A stretch of DNA of 64,000 bases, from the NCBI RefSeq assembly GCF_040807025.1, contig NC_090981.1:45003317-45067316 (forward strand). The letters are read 5' to 3'. Origin of the DNA: Struthio camelus (taxonomy: Eukaryota > Chordata > Aves > Struthioniformes > Struthionidae). Positions 12,092 to 24,480 of the stretch are shown here, piece after piece. A program made the position numbers and the translations under genes. The first letter of the stretch is position 1; every line of letters begins with the position of its first letter. The notes under the pieces are model-generated. The model saw only the letters and a program-made list of their open reading frames with translations, did not search any database and was not told the DNA's origin.

Positions 12092-15000
12092 AAACCAGTG
12101 GTTGCTCATGCCGATGGCTGGAGAGACCAGATAGCTCAAGGTAGAGGGAAATGGAGTGCCAAGCTTCTCGGCTTAAAGGTACCTGGCTTGCATTCAGCTC
12201 CAATCTGCAGTGGCCATGACCTATACAGTGAATTTAAAGGCCTAACTTCATTTGGGATTGGAATTGCACTGTCTAGGTTGCAAACATATACTTCCACTTT
12301 AGTTGGAAGGTATGTCTGAGAGATTAGTTGAATAGAGAAAGACTGATTTATCATCTTTTTCACAAAGTATACCCTTTCCAGCTGGGCATTACACTGACAG
12401 GGAAACGGAGGGAAGTTTACACTTTCCTTTTATAATATTCTAAAAGTACATTAAGCGGGCAGCACAGAAGCAAACAGCCCCCACTCCTGGTCTGCTTCAG
12501 ATGAGGAGAGAGAAAGGTCAATTGAGATTTTTATTGAGTTTCATTTCAGGACTGCAAGACATGCTGTTCACATCATTAATCTTGCATTGCTATTCCTGTG
12601 CACCAGACCTGCTTGGTATGCATTTTACTTGCAAAGAATAATGATAATTTTAGCTGTCTTCAGACCAAGATGTACAAATCACAGCTATTAGCAGAGGAGC
12701 AATTTTTAAAATAGTGATATTTCATTTCGAGTTAACATTGTCCCAGTGCTAATACCAAAACTCATCTTTTACAAGAATATTCATAAAATTCTTGTAACAT
12801 TCCAGCCATAGAATTTAACTTTTTAACCTACAGTTTTCAGAGTAGCACTAAGAGAGATCCATCTAAGCAAATAGCCTGCTGGTAGGTTGCTCAGACAAAA
12901 TGTGGAGAGCTCCATGAAAGCTTGATCAGGCTTATGCCTGTGACCTCCTGCCACCATGTTTGGGCATTGGTGTGAAGATCTGAAGAATTTAGTCTTTTCT
13001 TATCTTGAGCAATGTCCTGCTCCATCTATACCGTCCAGCACTAGCCACCCAGTCCACTTAAAAAATTTTAAAATGAACAAACGTATGTGAGAGAAAAATC
13101 TGGCTGGTTAAATGTTCCAGGAAAGCAATTATAAGGGCCTTGCCAGCAAGGTCGTCCTTAGTTCTTGTCCAACTCCATACGTGTATTCCTAGGAGAGGAT
13201 ATTTAGCTGTTCCTATTTCCAGCTCCTGCTCCTAAGTCACAATTTCTGGTTTGCAAAATTAGAAATTAATGAAGTACGTTGGCATCAGGAGGAGTCCTCA
13301 AGAGAAAAATCCAGCAGTAAAAGGTTGGAAATTGCCACAGAATGAGGAACTGATGCATAGCACACCGTGCTCTGGGTGCCGGTAGGTAGGCAGTGACTCA
13401 TGCAGTAGACCATATAAAGGGATGAGTAATCAGTGAAGGTAGGGTGAAAGAACAACTTGTCTCATACGAGACAGGCAGTTGCAACTGCAAATCACCCCTC
13501 TATGACAGCAAAGCCGTAATGAAAAATTTGTTGGCATAGAATAAAGAAGGGTAATGAAAGAAAGCAGTAAAGTAGTAGTTCCCAAACTGAATCTGTTCAA
13601 GAACTAACATCACTCACAGCAACAGCAGCAATTCATGGCCCTGGGCAGAGTTGGAGGCATTCAGCTGCCCCTGAGCCCCTCTGCCTGAGCCTTCTTCTGT
13701 GCAACCCTGGGAGCCAGGAGAGATGTAGCTGGTCTCACCCACACAGAGACCTGACATTGCAGCAAGCACAGCTTCACATGCACTCAGACCCAAGAGCACA
13801 ACGGCCGTTGTGTCCCCAGCACGAGACACAACATGCTGAGACTTCTTCCTTATTTGGATAGGTGCAGTCTATTAGCATGTTAAATGAAAGTCAGATCATC
13901 ACTTCTTTGCTAGTCTTGGTAATCACAGTCAGTAATAGACACAGGGGAATGCTCTGACACTCTTCAGCTCTCTGATATTTTGTTCACCTAGTTCTCTTGG
14001 ACTCTGTTAAAACTTAAATTCGTCCCCCCGTTTCTGATTTTGTGCATTTGGTGTGTATATCCAAGCAAGGCATCGGAGTTATTCACAATGCTAGTCATTG
14101 TGACTGAGCAGAAATGGGGTGGATTTATCTTTGTTCTCAGACAGGATAAGCCTAGGCATTAGGAGAAAGTCTCCTGGTTTAAGCTCTCGCATTTGAAAAA
14201 TGAAACTCCATGTCTGCACTATTCTTGCTTAGATTCTATCCCATAAACAGTCTCGCTAAACATTTGAAAAGAAGAGCAAACACAGCCAACTCCTATTAAG
14301 TTATACTGAGTAACAATCCCGTTGCAGGGCATTTATGTTTTCTGCATGTTCTACTAAGAGCGAGGTCCCTTTAAAGCTTTCAGTATGATTTAAACATATA
14401 TGCTTTTTATATAAGTCAGGAAAGAGAAATGTAATTTCCCCTAGCTTTGTTTGGTCAAAGTTCTCTGTTCTAGCACTTAATTAATGACTCTGGCGAAACA
14501 TTTTGAAAGCAGCAATGTTTCTAACCCCAAATGCGTTGCCAAATTGAGTACTTCCTCCTCATTCTCTGTTTTGGAGAGAAGGCTGAGCTCACATCTATGC
14601 ACTGCTAATAAAATCAAGGAAACTATTTTTATGGCTCTGGAAAAAAAGGTATTTCTTCCTCAATACCCATCTGTCTGTCAATTATATCACCTTCTTCTTT
14701 TCTGTAGCTATAAGAGGCTTGGAAAGCAAGGAAAAGGAGAAAAGGGATGTCACATAGAATGGTGCAACACTATACCAGTTGGAATAATCAGCTTCATTGG
14801 TTGGCTTTGACACATAATTTCCTTATTTATAAATCCACCCTTGAATCCCAAGCACTTAGAGAAAAATCCACATAAGGACATAAGCACCGGGAATGGAAAT
14901 TAGAACTGAGACCGGAACATAACACTCAAATTTTTACCTAACCCTATGAGTGCCTGTTTTTTCTGACCAGTAAATTTCCCTAGGTTTTAAAGTTTTCATA

Positions 15001-18000
15001 TCTCTTATGGCTCCATCGTGCCAGGTGAGAGCAGCCCAGCCCCTGTCCCAGGGCTGAGATACTGCAGTATCAGTACCAGTAAGCGCACCTAGGGCTCCCC
15101 TACTGTATTCCTACAGGTGCGACTCCAAATGGACAGAATTGCCTTTAAAAACACATCCAGAAGAGGAGATAATACACTTCTACTGCACCACAGCCTAGAG
15201 GCCACTTATCCAGGCAGTAAGAAACTGCCTGGATTCAAGACCCTCAAGTTCAAGGCCTTCTGCTCTCTGAAGGGCACAAAATCACATCTTCTAGTTCTGC
15301 ACTTAATAGCGTAACAGCCAAAGTCTAGATTCATTTCACCCAAGATTTTGCACTGAAATGAGATACCAACAGATAGATATGGGGACTTCTAGCAGATGAT
15401 TCAGCCCAGCTGAATTGCCCAGTTCAGTCACCACCAAGGGAGCCTAGGTAAATAACTCCCTTAGCCCAGCATCCAGTTGGATGTCTAAGCCGTGCTGGGA
15501 TGGGCCCAAGCTCAGGTGCTAGCAGCTGTTCATGCAGAGGGGAAATCTCAAAGCCTTCATCCCCACAGATGAGCATCCTGCATCCTGCACCCCTTCCATT
15601 TCCACTGTGATTGCTCCAACCTGGCAACCCCTGACCAAGCGCTGTGCAAGTCTGGAGCTCTCCTGGCAGGATATGAGAGATGATTGACCAGATGGATGCT
15701 ACAAAACAGAATGAAAAGAAATTGACTCTGTTGTCTTTTCCTCAGTTGGGGGGTAGTGACACAGGTCTCTCTCTTCTACCTGTATGTACTTTTCCCATGA
15801 AACTTGTAAGAACTTAGAAGGCTTCTGTTTTGCAGTCATATCTGGTTGTCATTCCAAATGGAGGAGAAGTTTTTTCACAGAGGATCACAGATGGTGGGAG
15901 AAATCACATGAATCTCATTCCCTTAGACAGCTGTACAGCCCTGGAGCATCTGTTGAGTCAAAGACAATAATTTCCCTGTGGTAAGTTACAAACATGGGCT
16001 TCCTCTCAGATGACTGTCCTTCTTCTCCAGAGTTGCCTTCTGCTCAGGAGGAAATGTTGTACTCAGGTGTTAAGGGGCAGGGGAGCGAGGTGAGACTTAA
16101 GGCTAGCTACAATTATTTTTGAGAGATTCAGGAAGAGACAGATCAAATAGACAGTGTCACTCCCTGATCAAAGTTCCTCTATCTTAGCAATTGCTCATCT
16201 TTCAAGGCAAAACTCTATCACTAGCTGCCTATCTATGAAATAAGTCAGAACTAAATATTCAGTTGTCATAAAACACACTTGGTCTGGAATGTGTTAGCTC
16301 TTGGAGACGGCTCAGAAAAGAACACACAAGATTTTAAAGTATCCAAAGCATCATCCTTCTTGCAGACACTGCTGCACCAGTTTCTGGGTGCCATAGCTAC
16401 TGACTGCCCAATTCTCAAGGTTTTGTGCTCTTAGACATATTGATAGGACTATCTTTTCCTGAGCGATATCAGACCTCACACCTGAACTCTTCAACTGCTT
16501 TGCTCCTACAACCACAGCTTATCTGTGGGAGAAAAGCTGTCCTGCTTCTGGACAGTGCCCCTGGCCAGCTCTTGCCATGCTGTGATATCCCTGAGGCAAA
16601 GGAGCACTTTGGGGAAGACGGCCGTGCTGGACTCCCTGACCCCAGGGGGAAGCCCTGCTCAGGGGGTGGCAGCAGGCAGCGAGTGGTTCCCAGGCCCTCC
16701 TGCCCGCCACACTCAAGAGACCTGCCTCTCACAGCTGACGCGCCGCACCTGGGCAAAGGCAGGATCCCTGAGCTGCCACTGTGTCGAGTCCAGCAAGCGC
16801 GCTGGTCAAGGCAGTAGCAGTGCAGCAGCCCATTGCAGCAGAGCAGTGGCGTCAGGGCTGCGAGGAGCAGCCTTTGGCAGAGCACAGCAGCCCACACTGC
16901 ATTCACAGATTGGGTGCTGGACAGACTTTCCCCACAAGGAGCCAAGACTTTTCCTAAGAAGTAGCCAGGACTCCCAGCTCCTGCCAGGGGACACAGCCTT
17001 CTCTGGAGCACCGAGTTCGGTGGCAGCTGTGAGACGTTGCCTCTGCAGCAATGACTCTACCTGACAGCTCTGAGGTCCACCTCAGAGAGGCTGAGCTTTT
17101 GGCCCTGGTGCCTGGCTCTCGACTCCTGAGCTCATAGAATGACCCTAGTTCCTCTGAGCTGAACTACTGCTAAATGCACAAGTGCCATACACTCATTTTC
17201 TCCCAGCTACAATCTCTCCTTACCTCCTAAAATCAGAAGGCTCTAAGGACTACATCAGGGATATTCAAAAATCTCAAGAAGAGCTGCAGGTACATCTTCA
17301 CTGAAAGTGATTATTAGAGAAAGAAACTCTGTAAAAGCTTATCAATGCTATAATCATAAAACACTGAATTTCCATGACAGGCAAAGCATGGAAAAATATC
17401 AGGTCTGAATTTCTTCTGGATGGTTGGAATGAGCCCATATCCTGACACTGACCCTGATGCAAGGCAGGCTGATGTGAGTGGTGGCAACGACCAGGTGAAC
17501 CTGCAAACAGGGCTGAAAGTTTCACTGCTAAGTGAGGATGGTAATGATTTTGGTTTTGATGCAACAAGACAACTTTCCCTGAACTAATAAATGGTGAAAT
17601 AACGAATCTGTGCAAGAAAGAGAACAATATGGCAACCTCAGGCAAGGACAACGATATGGACATCAGCTAAAAAAGTAAACCATAAAGTTACTACTGAATT
17701 ATTTTATGGGTTCATTGCCTATCTTCAACAGCAGTGCACTTAGCACAAACACTGCTCACTTACGTTGTTCTACAGACTTGCAGCATCTGACAAAATAAAT
17801 GACAATCAAGGACTTCTCATTTGGCATTTTTGCTTTCTGCTGGAACACAATGATATTGGTTAAACAGGTGTCTTGTAAATATCTGCCTGCACTGTTCTTG
17901 CTTTGTATATTCACACAGCCCATGCAAATTCTATGCTTTATTTTTGACACAGAAAACCTGCAGTGATTTTTATGTTTAAGACATTCATTCTGCGGTTATT

Positions 18001-19319
18001 GCTTCATTTGCTTCACCTAATGTCAATATACTCTTTTTGTGTGAAAAAACTTTAGAATATATTAAGAAAACATATTTGCACACATAACCCTCACACTGCC
18101 ATTACATGAACCACAAGTTTCAGTGGCCCAAAATGTAAGCCATTCTCAAAGTATCTGGATCAATGAAATTTCTCTGGGTTGTTAGAGTGACTTGGCAAAG
18201 CCAAGCTTGGCAGAGCTCAAAAGACCAGAGAAATCTCTGCTCACGAGCCTGCATAGACTAGGAGTAAAGAAGCCAAGGCAATACAAAGTCACAAATGTTG
18301 AATTTGCAAAGCTGGACAGTGCTAGCAGGAGGTGCAAAGCACAGATGAAGAGGAGAACAACAGCCCAGAGGCTCTCTCTTAAGAGCAATGATGTGCAACA
18401 TCCCGGAAGAAAACTGACTGGACTATCTGCCTAATATCAAGCTAATATCTTCATTTTAAGCTGTGTACAGGTGCACAAGCTTTATGGGAACTAATGATAT
18501 TATCAGAGAAAAAAGCAAGCCACAGAAGACAATAAAGAAATGAAGTATAGGGCTTCACAGTGGTGATCTGCCCCTCACAAAAGGAATATAAGAACCAGTT
18601 ATTACAAATATTTACAAAAATACAATCAGGGATTGTAGCAGAGATACTAAAATACTCATTGTTTTAAACAGAAATCACACATGGATCTCATCAAGCTGAC
18701 ACCCCTAGGAAGAACAGGTCATCTGTACAGTTAAGGAAGAGTTTGAGGGCATGGAGGAATCAAGAAGCTAATAATAAAAACAGGCTAGGGCTGAAAGAAC
18801 CTAACATGATTCAAGAATTACTTCTCTTTCTCAAATGCAGAAATTAAAGGAGTTTGTTTTCTGGGAATCATAGGGCAAGCAGAGCCACCAGTAGAATGAT
18901 CTTAAAATAGAGAAAAGGGCTTTAGCGTGAAATCTGTTTTGTCTGTTTTAAGGTAAGTCATTACTAACTGAAACTGACCTTAAACCAAGGAGGGCAGTTT
19001 CCAAAAGGGACCTTACAAACATCTTCCTGCCCCACAAGAAACCACCAATCCTATCTGCAAATTCAAACATTGAACATACACAGTGGATACAATTCTAGGA
19101 AGGTCTAATGGCTTTTCTGGACAGAATAGGCACAGGAGTAAAGTCCAGAAGTAGCATCTCAATCTGATTTAAAAAACAAACCTGCATAATCGCAGGCATG
19201 TGTAGGCTGTGAATGCCAGAGCTCATAGAGGCCTCCTGCAGAAAAACAGCACAAAAGAATTATCCCAGCTTCTGCTGGGAAGTTAAAGGGGGAGGCTGAA
19301 ATCTCAGTATTAGCTGATC

Positions 19320-19335
19320 TTTTTTTTTTTTTTTT
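19320..19335 (+). repeat. T16 homopolymer
   Basis: Sixteen T residues in a row lie between unique sequences. Read on the minus strand this is an A16 tract. No retrogene is seen next to it. Confidence 0.9.
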
Positions 19336-19537
19336 GGTTAAGGATTTTTCAGGATTTACAGAAACTGACCCCTCCACTATGCTCTGATGGCTTTGCCACT
19401 ACTTAACTTTCTATCTATACAACAGATTTAGATTCACTTTCTTCCTGCAATATTTTGGAGAGGGAATGAAGTCTTTTAAAGATTGGAAAATCTAAAAGCA
19501 ACAACAATTCAAACAAACAAACAAAAAAACCCAGAAA

Positions 19538-19559
19538 GCCTTTATACTGCCTTTATACT
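19538..19559. repeat. 11-bp perfect tandem duplication
   Basis: GCCTTTATACT occurs at 19,538-19,548 and again at 19,549-19,559. The flanks are A-rich with AAAC and AATAAT runs, and a third degraded unit (gcctttctactc) lies near 19,595. This is a small slippage-type repeat. Confidence 0.85.
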
Positions 19560-20998
19560 CAATAATAATATAGCCTACATAATAATATAATAAAGCCTTT
19601 CTACTCAAAAGGAAAATGAGTTAATAAGTTTAACAGGAATCTCCTAAAAATTGTCCTGTGTGTCAAAGAATAGGCTGTCAGGCAAAGAGTCCCCCACGGA
19701 TAACATGGGGAGGAGCAGATCCTCGCAGTGAAGCAGACACATTAGTTCAAGTCCAAGACTAGTCTTTCCTCCCAAGATAACCGCAGCAAAGGCAACGAGG
19801 CAGGCAGAGACAGCCCGCCAGGGCTGTTTGCTCTCGTCCCGGCGCAGGCGACCCAGTAGCAAGGACACAACTTCGAAGGCAGGGGCCGGAGCAGGCCGCC
19901 ACAGCACAGAAATGCAGATATCTCACTAACAGCCATAAGCCCCAACCCCTGGGACAGGGGAATACAGGGTCAAAAGAGCAAAGCCTGTACATAGTCCTGC
20001 AGCTCAGCAGTATACAGAGCAGGCACATCTGTGGGTTATTGCAGAGAGCAAAGATGAAAACCTTCACTAGTACAAAACCTCACAAGAACAAAGCCAGTGT
20101 GTGAAAAGGGAATAAATGGAGCATGTTCACAAGAAATGGCTGGTGCCAAATATTTTTTCTGTGCTAGAAGTGTCAGCTGGGTCTGACAGGTGCCTCTGGA
20201 AAAACAGCAAGTCAGAGCAATAACTAATGGCTCCCTAAATCCCTGCTGTCAAGCACCAGCATGCTAGTCATTTCCACACTTTTCCTTTCTAATGGCTGAA
20301 GGGTAACCACACCTTCCCAAGATACCAAGCCTTTCGTGTATCCTAAATAAATGTTAAACTCCCCCCACCCTCTCAAGGGCTGAAAAACTTGGACAAGGAC
20401 AGGTAGAACCCACTCCACCACCTGATGCCCTGCTACTTCTGCCTCTCACCGTTACCCATGGCTCTTCCTTACCAAAAGCTTTTGACCAGATTGTATATCT
20501 CTTTGCTCCTGCATTTCCTCTCAGTGCAGCAAGGACAGCCTGGCCCGGGGGTCTGATGTTCACCTGGGATTTCTAAGAGTTCCCTGATGGGCCACATTTC
20601 CCACATCCCATGCAAATCACTTCCCCTCCCTTTGGAATAAGGGCACTGTTGTTCACTCTGCCGCCAAAACCCTGGGAGGATGCAAAGAGGAGAGACTGCA
20701 AGCCACTCCCTGGAAAGGAGAGCCATGGAAAGATGCTGCATGAAAGCAATGTAGATTCCTGTCTGCCACTCTAGCTTCCCAGGGTAATTGATTTCAAGCT
20801 TTCCTGCCTGCCTGAAAATACCACAATAAAGTTGACTGACTAGGAGGACGGACCAAACTTTCATCAAAATAAAGCATTACCATTAAATAGTGATTCTGAA
20901 GTAATCATTTGCCATTGGTAGAAAAAGAATCTGACCTCATAGCTTCAAAGGACTGAAAAGCGTTCATTAATCTTTGGTCAACTGCTGGACTGCAGAAG

Positions 20999-22135
20999 AT
21001 CACAGAATGGCTGAGGTTGGAAGGGACCTCTGGAGATCACCTAGTCCAACCCCCCTGCTCAAGCAGGGTCATCTAGAGCACGTTTCCCAGGATTGTGCCC
21101 AGACAGTTTTTGAATGTCTCCAGGGAAGGAGATTCCACAGCCTCTCTGAGGCAACCTGTTCTAGTGCTCTGTCACCCTTCCTGTAAACAAGTTTTTCCTC
21201 ATGTTCAGATGGAACTTCCTGTGGTTCGGTGTGTGCCCGTTGCCTCTTGTCCTGTTGCTGGGCACCACGGAGAAGAGTCTGGCCCCATCCTCTTGACACC
21301 CTCCCTTCAGATACTTACACACATTGATCAGATCTCCCCTCAGGCTTCTCTTCTCCAGGCTGAACAGGCCCAGCTCTCTCAGCCTTTCCTCACAGGAGAG
21401 ATGTTCTAGTCCCCTAGCCATCTTAGTGGCCCTTCGTTGGACTCACTCCAGGAGCTCTATGTCTCTCTTGTACTGGGGAGCCCAGAATTGGACACAGCAC
21501 TCCAGGTGAGGCCTCACCAGGGCTGAGTAGAGGGAACAGATCACCTCCCTCCACCTGCTGGCAACACTCTGCCTAATGCAGCCCGGGATACCACTGGCCT
21601 TCTTGGCCACAAGGGCACACTGCTGGCTCATGGTCAACTTGTTGTCCACCAGGACTCCCACGTCCTTCTCTGCAGAGCTACTCTCCAGCTGGTGGGCCCC
21701 CAGCCTGTAGAGGTGCATGGGGTTATTCCTCCCCAGGTGCAGGACCCTGCTCTTGCCTTTGCTGAACTTCAGGATGTTCCTCTCTGCCCATCTCTCCAGC
21801 CTGTCCAGGTTCCTCCAAATGGCAGCACAGCCCTCTGGGGTATCAGCCGCTCCTCCCAGTTTTGTACAATCAGCAAACTTGCTGAAGGTGCACTCTGTCC
21901 CTTCATCCAGGTCATTGATGAATAAATTAAACAGTACTGGACCCAGAATTGACTCCTGGGGGACGCTGCTAGACACAGGCCTCCAACTAGACTCTGTGCC
22001 ACAGATCACAACCCTCTGAGCTCTGCCATCCAGCCAGTTCTCAATCCACCTCATTGTCTATTCATCCAGCCCGTAGTTCCTCAGCTAGCCTAGGAGGATG
22101 TTATGGGCGACAGTGTCACAAGCCTTGTTGAAGAT
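20999..22135 (-). mobile_element. CR1 LINE retrotransposon, 5'-truncated, reverse orientation
   Basis: This is a chicken-repeat-1 (CR1) non-LTR retrotransposon lying on the minus strand. Its 3' end is at 20,999-21,008, where the plus strand reads ATCACAGAAT, the complement of the CR1 terminal ATTCTGTGAT. Immediately after come the characteristic landmarks ggttggaagggacctctgga and cctagtccaaccc. The 5' side is cut near 22,135, inside the reverse-transcriptase region, as expected from incomplete target-primed reverse transcription. No target-site duplication is obvious, which is usual for CR1. The roughly 1.1 kb retained covers the end of the RT domain, the C-terminal region and the short 3' UTR. 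It is by far the best preserved repeat in the window. CR1 is the dominant LINE of birds, so this element is the main evidence for the host lineage. Confidence 0.97.
21163..22054 (-). pseudogene. CR1 ORF2 C-terminal reverse-transcriptase relic
   Basis: Reading the minus strand from 22,054 downward gives the CR1 ORF2 product from just before the RT active site to near its C terminus. Visible landmarks are [13 protein letters not shown] (RT palm), then [11 protein letters not shown], where the second aspartate expected in the FADD-type catalytic box is replaced by cysteine, then a tryptophan/arginine-rich thumb segment. An in-frame TGA at 21,443-21,445 interrupts the frame after IELLE. The same frame then continues with CR1-like residues (for example [12 protein letters not shown]) until a TAG at 21,161-21,163. 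Upstream of 22,054 an in-frame TAG also lies near 22,059-22,061. The upstream endonuclease and most of the RT are missing. With the altered active site and at least three stops, this copy cannot make a working enzyme. Confidence 0.93.
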
Positions 22136-24169
22136 AAGCCGAGCTTTTATTTTGATGCTCTTGTTTTCTTGAATCAGAGCTGATATGGTCTCTACAGAAA
22201 CACTGATCACAGGAAGTTTTTCTTTCTGTGGAGAAAGCAATTTTTCAGAACAAAAGTATGAAGCAAGCAGCTCATTGGGGTCAGGAAAGGGGGAAAATTA
22301 ATGGAACAAATGACTGATGAATGACAAAAGGATTATAAGCAGTTTAGCTAGATTTCCAGAGCACCAACAGTGGATGGAAGGATGGCAAAAGAATGAAATT
22401 GGTGCGTACTGGGCCAGGAATAAAAAAACACATGAAATAAGCACTATATTTTTGTAAATTATCCTGATCCTTTGCAGATAACATTTGCAAAATTAAGGCT
22501 GGATTCTAGTGCCAGGAAGCCCATAGACGTTTTGACACTGAGGTTAGCAGGAATGGGACCTGGCCCATGGATAATACAAGAAAAACAGAACCAAGCCAAA
22601 GATTATTTTCTTTTAATTGGTTGAGATTTTAAAAGAGAACTAAAGATTTAGTGTCTTCACCACAATATAATTTTTTTTTAAAGGTTTAGTTTTCAGAGGG
22701 AAATTGTCTAGTAACTCCAAAAAATCAGGATTTTTTTGAAAACATCTCAAGTTACTACTGAAGAATGTTTGAAACCAAAAATCACCCATCATTTCTGGAA
22801 ATTTCATAGAAAAAATAAGCTATATAAAAGCAAAGCCTAGTGGTTTCCCTTTACATGGTGGCAAGTTTTGATTAAAATTTATACATTTTACTTGTTTGTT
22901 CAGTGGCTGGCCTAAAATGTAATTATCTGAGCAATCTAGTATTTTGAGTCTATAAATACAAAAATGAACATTTAAACTTTGTGGCTGTAACTTCATTTCT
23001 CTAAAGGTTAAAACTGAAAGCACACATCTGACAACCTCCAACTGTGGGAGAGTTCAGTCCTTCTACCTACCTTGACCCCAAACTCTTTGCTTCTTGCTCA
23101 TCCTTAGTTCTGTTGAGCTGTCTTTGTCTTACAGAAAAAAATGTCTTCTGGAGTCTTTTATAACACAATCACTGCTTTTGAAGCCTGAGTAAATACATGA
23201 AGAGAACATCTGAAGGAAATAATAGCTTAGTATTGAAATGAAAGATATAAATAACATAACCATAACGCCTATTTTTAGTTTAGAGTTTATGGTGGCGTTT
23301 TACCATTTCAACAACACTAAGAAATTCTCCTCCTGTAAATTTTATGCATATCCTACCGCCTATAAAACACAATGTTTAGTTTACCTTGCTATCTGTTCTA
23401 TCTGGGCTGCCTAAGACGTAGGGCTGATATTCCCAGAACCTCCATCACTTGTGAGGAATTCCCTTATTTAGCTGTGCTTATGACTGAATTTAATAAATCT
23501 GTGAAAGACATGAAACACAGTAATATACCTCCACTGCTTGTGAGAATTGTTTCAACTCAGCCAAATGCAGTTTTCAAGTGGAATGGATCCCAGGACTTTT
23601 TTTTTTAAATACCTGGCTCAGTGCTGCTCCATTGCTGCGGGTGCAATGAGGAAGTCAGCATTGCTCTGCAGCGAGCGAACCCCTCCACGAGCCCCTTATT
23701 TGGGCTGTTCCCAACAGTTGCTACATAGCAGCTGTGATGCCGATGAGTTACAGCGCTCGGTAAGAGGGCCTTTATTCTACATATATTCTATATATAAAAC
23801 GGTGGTATTTTGCAGGTGCTATACGGCAGTGTTCTGCCACATGCAACAACATCACAGTAATGCTGGACTATGCTGTTATATAGGCTTTTACTCAGAAGTG
23901 GTACCTTTTAAGGTATTAACTTTTAAGCATTTTGTATTGTTTTTAAGTTTTTTACTTAGTTTTAAAAGGGCAATCTAACTGAGTACTAAATCGGAAGTTA
24001 TTGCTGCTGTTTACACTCAGTAGGTAGGTTGCATTAGCTGTCTCTCCCACTTGCTCAGTGTTACCCCTAAGCCAAACCTCCCTTGCATTTGTAGACAGGT
24101 TGTTACACAAACAAATTGGTTCCTGAAACTCACTGTTACACAGCCAGCTGGAAACCTCAGAACAGCCGG
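22136..24169. other. Unique non-coding stretch
   Basis: AT-rich sequence with no recognised repeat or gene. A 143-codon plus-strand frame at 23,547-23,978 has no known domain and includes a phenylalanine-rich stretch from a T tract, so I reject it as a gene. Confidence 0.55.
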
Positions 24170-24185
24170 GGACACGAGAAATGGT

Positions 24186-24480
24186 TATATATCAGGGCCT
24201 GAACGCAATCCAATGACAGCGCGAAGGCACCAAGAAGCCGCCCAGGGCTGTCGGCGGCGCTGAGCTGCCCGTCGTGGGCACTCTGAGGGCCACGAGCCCC
24301 ATCTGGCACGGCCGGGGAGGCGAGTGGAGCTGGTCCTGCCATTCCCCCGGGCTCTGGACACGGTCGGCGCGTACCTGTGCACTCACCTCCCCGCTCTCGG
24401 CGGGAGCGGCAGAGGGGAGGGAGCTGCCATGGCTGTGGGAAACTCCCGAGGACCCGCAGTGTGAGCCCGGGCCTAAAAGC
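24186..24480. promoter_or_regulatory. CpG island without a recognised gene
   Basis: Counting 24,211-24,470 by hand gives about 85 C, 98 G and 24 CpG in 260 bp. That is roughly 70% GC with an observed/expected CpG ratio near 0.75, which meets the usual CpG-island thresholds. Just outside its left edge are a TATATAT run (24,186-24,192) and a CCAAT pentamer (24,210-24,214), both plus strand. Together these could be a promoter, but such short motifs are common by chance and no coding exon is recognised on either side. Alternatives are an orphan CpG island acting as an enhancer, or a promoter of a non-coding RNA. Confidence 0.5.

Larger units (their letters stand above)
12092..20998. other. Long unique non-coding stretch
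   Basis: About 8.9 kb without a recognised gene or confident repeat. The block at 16,500-17,060 is GC-rich and stop-poor. It carries roughly 180-codon open frames on both strands over the same bases (16,525-17,064 plus; 16,469-17,011 minus), neither with known domains. An 80-codon basic plus-strand frame at 18,192-18,434 is also unrecognised. The segment 18.2-19.15 kb has a purine-rich, LINE-like look on the plus strand, but I could not match it to any family. Confidence 0.5.
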
